Source of the DNA: Phycisphaerae bacterium
Lineage (GTDB): Bacteria > Planctomycetota > Phycisphaerae > Sedimentisphaerales > SG8-4
Direction: 5' to 3'
NCBI GenBank assembly: GCA_030614945.1
Contig: JAUXAH010000076.1
Span: 1-8,042, forward strand
DNA length: 8,042 nt
The notes below the pieces were generated by a model that made no database searches, was not told where the DNA came from, and saw only the letters and a program-made list of their open reading frames with translations. How positions within the stretch are numbered: position 1 is the first letter of the stretch; the number at the start of each line of letters is the position of its first letter. The position numbers were made by a program, and so were the translations under genes. Shown piece by piece: positions 1-5,086 of this stretch.

Positions 1-60
1 ACAGAGGACAGAAGACAGAGGACAGAAGTGGGCAACAAGCAACGAGCAACAAGCAACGAG
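1..60 (+). repeat. Two adjacent 14-bp tandem duplications inside dnaE
   Basis: Bases 1-14 and 15-28 are identical copies of acagaggacagaag. Bases 33-46 and 47-60 are identical copies of caacaagcaacgag, and four bases (tggg) separate the pairs. The unit of 14 is not a multiple of three, but the visible block totals 60 bases, so it adds 20 codons without a stop. The left pair begins at the first base of the window, so the array may extend further left. The agcaacgag core recurs between genes at 7693-7701, which suggests a dispersed repeat family and not normal dnaE sequence. Confidence 0.85.
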
Positions 61-1058
61 GTGTCATACGCTTCGGCCTGGCCGCTGTCAAAGGCGTCGG
101 AGAAAAGGCCGTCGAGCAAATCATCGCAGCTCGCCGGGAAACCGGCCGATTCCAGAGTCTCTTCCATTTCTGTGAAAATGTCGATTTAAGAGCCGCCAAT
201 AAGCAGGTCATCGAAGCGCTCATAAAAGCGGGCGCTTTCGACCGGCTCGGCGGGAACCGTGCTCAAATGATGGCCGGCTTCGAAAATGCAATGCAAGTCG
301 GCGCAAGCCTCCAGGCCGACAAGCAAAACGGCCAGATGACTTTCTTCGGCCAGGCCGGCGAAGACGACTATTCGCAAGACCATCAGCGCCTGCCCGATGT
401 TCCGCCCTGGCCTGAGCTGCAGATGCTCGCCTTCGAAAAACAGGTCCTCGGCTTCTATGTAACCAGTAACCCGCTCAGCCATCACGCTGAGACAATAAAC
501 CTTTATTCCACACTCAACACCTCGCAACTGGCCGAATTTAGCCAGGACCGGCAAATCGTAATCGGCGGAATGATAACGAAAATAAGATTCAATCTGACAA
601 AGACGGGCCGAAACGCCGGCTCAAAAATGGCCGTCTTTACGCTCGAAGATTTGCAGGGCCAGGTCGAAGTGGTAATGTTCCCGGAGGTGCTGAATAGATT
701 CAGCGATTCGTTAGTCCAGGATACGGTCGTTTTTGTAAAGGGAAAGCTCGATTACAGAAGGGAAAAACCCAACATCTTAGCTGTGGAGCTGATACCTCTG
801 GACGAGGTCAGAGAAAAATTAGCTGCGAAAGTCAGGATTCGGCTGGATGCAAAGGACGTTACCAAAGAAAAGATAGCGACCATAAAAAGCATTTGCCAGA
901 GCCACAGAGGCAAAAGCCCTGTTTATGTAGCGATAAAAACCGACAAAGGCAGGGTCTATGCAACCGCTGACAGAGAGCTGTCCGTCAACCCCGACCTCGA
1001 CTTTTGCCGAAAAATGCGGCAGCTGGTCGGCCCCGAAAACTTCCATCTCGCAAAATAA
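1..1058 (+). CDS. dnaE: DNA polymerase III alpha subunit, C-terminal part (5' end outside window)
   Basis: This is the C-terminal third of the catalytic subunit of the replicative DNA polymerase. The frame is open from base 3. From base 66 it reads IRFGLAAVKGVGEKAVEQII, the helix-hairpin-helix DNA-binding segment typical of DnaE, followed by SLFHFCENVDLRAANKQVIE and IKAGAFDRLGGNR. QMTFF (333-347) fits the internal beta-clamp-binding consensus QxxLF/QxxFF and lies where clamp motifs occur in DnaE. An OB-fold spans about 555-780 (IGGMITKIRFNLTKTGR to VVMFPEVLNRF), and the tail ends at TAA 1056-1058. The palm and PHP domains would lie upstream, outside the window. Bases 1-60 are tandem repeats translated in frame as a Q/K/T/S-rich stretch just before IRFGL, where related proteins have a short turn. 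Identification as dnaE is very sure. Whether the frame continues undamaged upstream of base 1 cannot be seen. Confidence 0.95.
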   Translation, partial: RGQKTEDRSGQQATSNKQRGVIRFGLAAVKGVGEKAVEQIIAARRETGRFQSLFHFCENVDLRAANKQVIEALIKAGAFDRLGGNRAQMMAGFENAMQVGASLQADKQNGQMTFFGQAGEDDYSQDHQRLPDVPPWPELQMLAFEKQVLGFYVTSNPLSHHAETINLYSTLNTSQLAEFSQDRQIVIGGMITKIRFNLTKTGRNAGSKMAVFTLEDLQGQVEVVMFPEVLNRFSDSLVQDTVVFVKGKLDYRREKPNILAVELIPLDEVREKLAAKVRIRLDAKDVTKEKIATIKSICQSHRGKSPVYVAIKTDKGRVYATADRELSVNPDLDFCRKMRQLVGPENFHLAK

Positions 1059-1068
1059 GCCAAGCTGC

Positions 1069-1100
1069 CGTCATCCTGAGCGAAGCGAAGGAACCGGTTC
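1069..1100. repeat. Dispersed intergenic repeat, tcatcctgagcgaagcgaag type
   Basis: The sequence tcatcctgagcgaagcgaag (1071-1090) is a motif I recognise as recurring between genes in many bacterial and metagenome-assembled genomes. Its translation often appears as HPERSEG in spurious proteins. It is followed by a perfect 10-bp palindrome, gaaccggttc (1091-1100). It lies 10 bases after the dnaE stop. No second copy is in this window, so its repeat status rests on prior knowledge. Confidence 0.55.
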
Positions 1101-1143
1101 TTTCAGAGATAAAAAATTTGGGGAAGAAATAAGGAATAAAAAC

Positions 1144-1197
1144 TTGAAAAACAAATTACAAGGCAAATTCATTGTTCTTGACGGGCCGGACGGCTAA
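1144..1197 (+). pseudogene. tmk: 5' stub of a thymidylate kinase gene
   Basis: A TTG codon at 1144 with aagga (1131-1135) eight bases upstream opens 17 codons reading MKNKLQGKFIVLDGPDG, then TAA at 1195-1197. This matches the N-terminus of the complete tmk at 2125-2823 (NKFSGKFIVLDGPDGCGKST) and stops inside the P-loop. Bases 1161-1195 are identical to 2157-2191. The roughly 28 bases before that are similar but not identical, so the leader is homologous too. After 1197 there is only a faint resemblance to tmk (caatcaaaagtta near 1210 against caattaaagtta near 2205), with gaps. I infer that this is the start of the original tmk, cut off by an insertion or replacement. A translated 17-residue minigene is possible but unproven. 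Confidence 0.8.
1161..1195 (+). repeat. 35-bp direct repeat, left copy
   Basis: This is identical to 2157-2191, with 996 bases between the starts. It encodes QGKFIVLDGPDG in the stub (the first codon is only partly inside the repeat). Identity ends abruptly on the right. On the left, three mismatches follow and then weaker similarity resumes. Confidence 0.9.
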
Positions 1198-1287
1198 AGT
1201 GAGGATAAGCAATCAAAAGTTATCTTATTGAAATTATTGCCAATCTGAAGTACCCTGCGAGAATAGAATAAGTTTTTTCAGATTAAA

Positions 1288-1542
1288 ATGGACGCAATAC
1301 CTTTGGACACAACTATTGAAGCTGCTAAAAAGCAGTATGAAATTCTGCGAAGATTGTCTTCACAGAAGCGGGCACTTATATCCTTTGAGCTCAGCGATAA
1401 TGTCAGACAAAATGCAATAGCCGGGATAAAAAAACTGCATCCTGATTTTACAGATACCCAGATAAAAATGGAATTGCTCCGAAGAATGGTGGGTGATGAG
1501 CTTTTCCGCAAAATAATTGCAGCAAAGGGTTTAAATAGATGA
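1288..1542 (+). CDS. Small predicted alpha-helical protein, first gene of a nucleotidyltransferase pair
   Basis: This is an 84-residue soluble protein of unknown function. It has no signal peptide or membrane segment. It is rich in K, R, E and L and looks mostly helical: a first helix at about 8-34 (TIEAAKKQYEILRRLSSQKR), a second at 34-50 (SFELSDNVRQNAIAGIKK), then HPDFTDTQIKMELLRRMVGDELF. I recognise the general pattern (RRLS..KR...ELSD..R..A..GI...HP......I...LLR...G..LF) from short proteins encoded directly upstream of nucleotidyltransferase genes in Planctomycetes and Cyanobacteria, but I know no function for them. ATG 1288 is the first usable start after an in-frame TAG at 1264. No Shine-Dalgarno is visible. 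The stop overlaps the next gene's ATG as ATGA, indicating translational coupling. An imperfect TTGAAA (1228-1233) and TAGAAT (1264-1269) lie upstream but are not spaced as a normal promoter. Confidence 0.8.
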   Translation: MDAIPLDTTIEAAKKQYEILRRLSSQKRALISFELSDNVRQNAIAGIKKLHPDFTDTQIKMELLRRMVGDELFRKIIAAKGLNR

Positions 1543-2132
1543 CCTCGCAGAAAGAGTTCCTAAAAAGTGTTGTCGAAAACTTACAACAAGCCGGTATTGA
1601 TTATGTCATCTGCGGCTCCATTGCAGCAAGCTTCTATGGAGTCGAACGTTCAACGCAGGATGCAGACATAATAATCGATTCAACGGAGGAACAACTCACT
1701 AATTTTTTAAAACTGCTCGGCGATGCTTACTATGTAAGCAACGACGCTGTTCTCGAAGCCCTCAAGCAGAGCACTATGTTCAATATTATCGATGTAGAAA
1801 ATGCTTGGAAAGCTGACTTGATAATCCGAAAAAAGACGGACTTTTATACTGAAGAATTTCACAGAAAAAGAAAAGAAAAACTGCTTGGAAAAGACCTTTA
1901 TATTCTCTCGCCTGAAGACACCATTTTGAGCAAGCTTGCCTGGGCTAAAAATAGCCGCTCAGAACAGCAATTTCGTGATGCTCTTGAAGTAGCTATTATT
2001 CAATGGAGCAATCTCGAATGGGATTATTTGCACAAGTGGGCCAAAGAGTTGCAGGTGGAGGGTTCTCTTAAACAGCTTCTCAAACAAGCCAAAAAACTTT
2101 TAGACTCAAAAGAGGAGACCAAATTTGAATAA
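1539..2132 (+). CDS. Nucleotidyltransferase-fold protein (AbiEii / polymerase-beta-like superfamily)
   Basis: This is a 197-residue predicted nucleotidyltransferase. The N-terminus shows the superfamily signature: a helix, then YVICGSIAASFYG (G26-S27), then TQDADIII with acidic residues D41 and D43, and a third candidate metal ligand D93 in WKADLII. The C-terminal half contains SPEDTILSKLAWAKNSRSEQ, a segment typical of the DUF6036/AbiEii-like branch. All three catalytic acids appear present, so the enzyme may be active. The substrate is unknown. Related proteins include type IV toxin AbiEii and MNT antitoxins, but the partner here is neither an AbiEi-like helix-turn-helix protein nor a HEPN protein, so a toxin or antitoxin role is only a guess. 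aaaggg (1524-1529) is a good ribosome site for ATG 1539. The gene is AT-rich (about 35-40% GC in sampled lines, against 50% or more in dnaE and holB). Confidence 0.85.
   Translation: MTSQKEFLKSVVENLQQAGIDYVICGSIAASFYGVERSTQDADIIIDSTEEQLTNFLKLLGDAYYVSNDAVLEALKQSTMFNIIDVENAWKADLIIRKKTDFYTEEFHRKRKEKLLGKDLYILSPEDTILSKLAWAKNSRSEQQFRDALEVAIIQWSNLEWDYLHKWAKELQVEGSLKQLLKQAKKLLDSKEETKFE
2112..2127 (+). promoter_or_regulatory. Ribosome binding site and TTG start of tmk, inside the upstream gene
   Basis: gaggag at 2112-2117 lies seven bases before TTG 2125-2127. This is the strongest Shine-Dalgarno in the window and decides the tmk start over the in-frame TTG at 2140, which has no such site. Both elements lie within the last codons of the nucleotidyltransferase gene, which stops at 2130-2132, so tmk translation is probably coupled to that gene. 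Confidence 0.75.
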
Positions 2133-2823
2133 CGAGAATTTGGAAAACAAATTTTCAGGCAAATTCATTGTTCTTGACGGGCCGGACGGCTGCGGAAAGA
2201 GTACACAATTAAAGTTACTTGCAGATTACCTGGAGGGTAAAGGTGTTGAGGTAGTTAAGACTTATGATCCAGGAGGTACTAAAATCGGCGATCAAATTAG
2301 CCGTCTCCTAAAATATGATGCTGAAGGGGAAATGGATGTCCACACCGAAGCCATGTTATTCATGGCATCGCGAGCCCAACTTGTTGCAGAAGTGATCAAA
2401 CCGGCATTAGAAAAGGGGAAAACTGTTCTGTGCGACAGGTTTATTTCAGCAACATGTGCTTATCAGGGCAGCAGTGGTTATCCTGTTGACAAGATAATTG
2501 AGTTGGGCAAATTTGCAGTAGGAGATATTTGGCCGGACCTAACAATCATACTTGATGTAGCTGCCGAGGAAGGACGCGCCCGAACAGGGCATAAGCGATA
2601 CCAAAGAGCTAAAACAAATCACAAGGATGCAAATCAAGCCTTCCTGTTTGGAAATGTCATTACTGACCGATTTGATTCCAGGAGTTTGGATTATCACCGT
2701 AAAGCTAGAAGATGGTTTTTGAAGATAGGAGAATACTATCCACGGCCTGTGGAAATAGTTGATGCCACCGGCGATATCGAAACGGTCCACAAAAAGATAA
2801 TAAAAGTAGTTGAAAAAATTTAA
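2125..2823 (+). CDS. tmk: Thymidylate kinase
   Basis: dTMP kinase phosphorylates dTMP to dTDP in the cytoplasm for dTTP synthesis and is normally essential. Its 232 residues exceed the usual 200-215. The P-loop is GPDGCGKST (19-27). DPGGT (48-52) stands where the family usually has EPGGT. DRF (104-106) followed by ATCAYQG (109-115) is the substrate-binding DR(Y/F) segment. LDV (143-145) precedes the LID, and DRFDSRSLDYHRKAR (181-195) matches the usual RFE...FHxRVR region. Between R151 and F183 the LID carries roughly 20 extra residues rich in K, H and N. The start is TTG 2125, overlapping the upstream gene by 8 bases. Base composition (about 40-45% GC in sampled lines) is closer to the nucleotidyltransferase gene than to dnaE or holB. 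A stub of a second tmk start lies 996 bases upstream, so this copy may be a displaced or imported tmk. Confidence 0.93.
   Translation: MNNENLENKFSGKFIVLDGPDGCGKSTQLKLLADYLEGKGVEVVKTYDPGGTKIGDQISRLLKYDAEGEMDVHTEAMLFMASRAQLVAEVIKPALEKGKTVLCDRFISATCAYQGSSGYPVDKIIELGKFAVGDIWPDLTIILDVAAEEGRARTGHKRYQRAKTNHKDANQAFLFGNVITDRFDSRSLDYHRKARRWFLKIGEYYPRPVEIVDATGDIETVHKKIIKVVEKI
2157..2191 (+). repeat. 35-bp direct repeat, right copy
   Basis: This copy is identical to 1161-1195. It encodes SGKFIVLDGPDG (first codon only partly inside the repeat) in the complete tmk and ends one base into the codon for C23. Both copies lie in the same frame, because 996 is divisible by three. Confidence 0.9.
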
Positions 2824-2825
2824 AC

Positions 2826-2853
2826 TCTCTGTGTTCTCTGTGCCCTCTATGGC
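2826..2853 (+). repeat. CTCTGTG-type dispersed repeat upstream of holB
   Basis: This 28-base stretch matches 7244-7271 at 26 of 28 positions; both contain ttctctgtgccctct. It begins two bases after the tmk stop and ends 11 bases before the holB ATG. Inverted parts of the same motif lie at 7142-7150 and 7194-7205, so one window carries several copies. Confidence 0.8.
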
Positions 2854-2864
2854 TAATTTATATT

Positions 2865-3980
2865 ATGTCACTCAAAGAGATATTCTGTCAGGACAATGCG
2901 ATTAGTATTTTGCAACGTGCTCGGGCCTCCGGCAAGTTGGCGCACGCATATATCTTTGCCGGTCCTGAGGGTGTCGGCAAATTCAAGACCGCCCGCGAAT
3001 GGGCCAAACTGCTGCTTTGCAAAAATCCTGTTGTAGAAAACAAATTCGCCGACAGTTGTGGGCAGTGCCAATCCTGCCGACTGTTCGAGGCCGGCTCACA
3101 TCCGGACTTTAATCTCGTCTATAAGGAACTGCTCGAATTCACCAAAGATGGTAAAGGCAAAAAAACACCCGTTGATTTACCCATCGATGTCATTCGGGAG
3201 TTTCTAATTGCAAAAGTGCCGACCAGGCCAATGTTGTCGGAAAGGAAGGTCTTTGTCGTCAGCGAAGCCGAACGGCTGAACGCATCTTCACAAAATGCAC
3301 TGCTCAAGTCACTGGAAGAGCCGCCCGAATACTGCTGTATCATCCTGCTCTGCACCCGTATGGAACGGCTTTTGCCCACTACCAAATCAAGATGTCAGAT
3401 AATCCGTTTCGCACCAATAGACGAAGACAGGATAATCGACAAATTGAAAGAGATGGACATCGAGCAAAAACAGGCCCGGTACTTCGCCCGCCTCTCTCAG
3501 GGCAGTTTGGGCCAGGCCTCTCAGTGGGCGAAGCTTGAACTGGCTGATGCAAGTCTTTACCGAATCAAGAAAGAGCTGGTAAACTCCCTGGCCACATACG
3601 AACTTGTCGATGCTCTCGATTTGGCCGGGCAGCTTCTGGACAAAAGCAAAAAGGTCGCCGCCGCCTGGGCCGACCTCAATAAGACCACCAGCAGGACAGA
3701 CATCAATCGAAGAGCCGCAAAAACCCTCGTACAAATAATCATATTCGCCTTGCACGATGCAATGAAACTGAACCTCACAGAGTCGGAAAGAACTATTAAT
3801 TTTGACCAGAAAGAGCAGATAAAAAAGTTAGCCGGGCGTTTTGACACCGAGCAAGCCGCGGAAAAAATCGCCGATTGCTACAGGACGCTGCGCTGGATAG
3901 ATTCGAGCGTTAACGAAAAGCTTATTTTCGAGGAGCTATTGTTAAACCTCGCTGTTTCTGATAGAATAACGGTTTCATAA
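2865..3980 (+). CDS. holB: DNA polymerase III clamp-loader subunit, delta-prime-like
   Basis: This is a 371-residue AAA+ clamp-loader subunit of the replicative polymerase. HAYIFAGPEGVGKFKTA (27-43) is the P-loop region. The residue after the P-loop lysine is F40, where S or T is usual, so ATP binding is probably lost or weak, as in delta-prime. C52, C65, C68 and C71 (CGQCQSC) form the clamp-loader zinc module. VFVVSEAERLN (129-139) is the degenerate Walker B. SQNALLKSLEEPPEYCCIIL (142-161) is the sensor-1 region, and TTKSRCQ (172-178) carries the SRC arginine-finger motif. The C-terminal half is the helical oligomerisation domain. Lacking a DnaX-type length and having a broken P-loop, it is delta-prime and not tau/gamma. 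The start follows a dispersed repeat and has no visible Shine-Dalgarno. Position after tmk and before a RicT-family gene matches the Bacillus order. Confidence 0.9.
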   Translation: MSLKEIFCQDNAISILQRARASGKLAHAYIFAGPEGVGKFKTAREWAKLLLCKNPVVENKFADSCGQCQSCRLFEAGSHPDFNLVYKELLEFTKDGKGKKTPVDLPIDVIREFLIAKVPTRPMLSERKVFVVSEAERLNASSQNALLKSLEEPPEYCCIILLCTRMERLLPTTKSRCQIIRFAPIDEDRIIDKLKEMDIEQKQARYFARLSQGSLGQASQWAKLELADASLYRIKKELVNSLATYELVDALDLAGQLLDKSKKVAAAWADLNKTTSRTDINRRAAKTLVQIIIFALHDAMKLNLTESERTINFDQKEQIKKLAGRFDTEQAAEKIADCYRTLRWIDSSVNEKLIFEELLLNLAVSDRITVS

Positions 3981-4022
3981 TTGATTATTGTTATTGGTTA
4001 TTGAGTAAAGCAGGTAGTTGAA

Positions 4023-5069
4023 ATGCCGAAAGCCGCAGCAGTAAAGCCCAGACAGGCAAAAAATATAAAATATATGTTGGTCCGCCACGGCCGGATGAAT
4101 ACGCTCGGCTTCTTCGAGCACCACGAAACCAGGATACCCAAAGCGCTCACCCGCGTCGTGGTAAAAACCGACAAAGGCCTTGAATTAGGCCAGCTCGTAG
4201 GCCAGCTCACCGCCTATAAGGCAGGACAATTTAAATTAAACAGCGACCAGATAAAAAAATACTTCGATGACAGCAATATCGACCTCTCTATCGAGAAGAC
4301 CGGTAAATTCATCCGTTACGCCACCGCCGACGATATAAGTGAAGAGCGACATCTGCAGAAACTCGCAGAGGAAGAGATGGAATTTTGCAGGCGTTTTATC
4401 AAGGAGCTGGATCTGCCGATGAAAATAGTCGATGCCGAGCACATATTTGGCGGCGAGCGCGTCATCTTCTACTTTATGTCTGACGGCCGGGTGGATTTCC
4501 GCGGGCTGGTAAAAAAAATCGCACAGGAGTACCAGACGAGAATCGAAATGCGTCAAATCGGCTCCCGCGATGAGGCCAAAATACTTGGCGATATAGAAAC
4601 CTGCGGACAGCAATGCTGCTGCCAGAGATTTCTTAAACTCTTAAAGCCGGTCAATATGCGAATGGCCAAAATGCAAAAGGCAACCCTCGACCCTTCGAAG
4701 ATATCCGGCTATTGCGGCAGATTGAAGTGCTGCCTGCGATATGAAGACAAAACTTACACCGAGCTCAAGAAACGGCTGCCAAAAAAGAACGCTAAGGTAA
4801 AAACCAAATACGGCGAAGGCAAAGTTGTCGACACACAGATATTGACTCAGCTTGTTATGGTTGAAGTCAAAGACGGCCTGAAAGTTGCTGTCGGCCTCGA
4901 GGAGCTTGAGGTAATCTCCTCCCCTGCCCCCACGAAGAAGAAATCCGCCGATGCGGCGCCGGATGCCCGGGACGCACGAGACAGTGCCCCAGAGAACGAT
5001 GAGCAGGACGCCAGCGAAGATGAGAAGGGTTCCCAAACGCAAAATAGTGCAGGGACCCCAGAGCAGTAG
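4023..5069 (+). CDS. ricT: PSP1-domain protein, RicT (YaaT) family
   Basis: This is a 348-residue cytoplasmic protein. RicT in Bacillus subtilis belongs to the RicAFT (Y) complex, which binds Fe-S clusters and assists RNase Y in mRNA maturation. The PSP1 core covers about 40-245: VVVKTDKGLELGQLVG (45-60), VDFRGLVKKIAQEYQTRIEM (157-176), RQIGSRDEAK (177-186) and MAKMQKATLDPSKISGYCGR (214-233). Conserved cysteines cluster as C194, C198-C200 and C231, C236, C237, fitting Fe-S ligation. Residues about 299-348 are a low-complexity, acidic, A/D/E/S-rich tail, probably disordered and unlike the usual family C-terminus. aggt (4012-4015) precedes ATG 4023 by seven bases. The gene follows holB by 42 bases and precedes metG by 17, so co-transcription is likely. 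Whether it works with RNase Y in this lineage is inference; no ricA or ricF is in the window. Confidence 0.9.
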   Translation: MPKAAAVKPRQAKNIKYMLVRHGRMNTLGFFEHHETRIPKALTRVVVKTDKGLELGQLVGQLTAYKAGQFKLNSDQIKKYFDDSNIDLSIEKTGKFIRYATADDISEERHLQKLAEEEMEFCRRFIKELDLPMKIVDAEHIFGGERVIFYFMSDGRVDFRGLVKKIAQEYQTRIEMRQIGSRDEAKILGDIETCGQQCCCQRFLKLLKPVNMRMAKMQKATLDPSKISGYCGRLKCCLRYEDKTYTELKKRLPKKNAKVKTKYGEGKVVDTQILTQLVMVEVKDGLKVAVGLEELEVISSPAPTKKKSADAAPDARDARDSAPENDEQDASEDEKGSQTQNSAGTPEQ

Positions 5070-5086
5070 TCGTTGAAGGGAAAAAT

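Noticed and set aside
958..1197. A 79-codon open frame spanning the dnaE end, the HPERSEG-type repeat and the tmk stub
   Set aside because: Its first part is dnaE in another frame and its middle is a dispersed repeat. Only the last 17 codons from TTG 1144 have real homology, to tmk.
1228..1269. Possible promoter for the inserted module (TTGAAA 1228-1233, TTGCCA 1237-1242, TAGAAT 1264-1269)
   Set aside because: The boxes are individually fair but the spacings (30 and 21 bases) are wrong for a sigma-70 promoter in an AT-rich region.
1539..2132. Calling the pair a type IV AbiE or MNT-HEPN toxin-antitoxin system
   Set aside because: The nucleotidyltransferase fold fits, but the 84-residue partner lacks a visible helix-turn-helix of AbiEi type and the R-x4-6-H motif of HEPN proteins.
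3981..4022. ttattg-rich repeats between holB and ricT
   Set aside because: The copies are short and irregular (ttattg, ttattgg), and I could not define a unit beyond low complexity.
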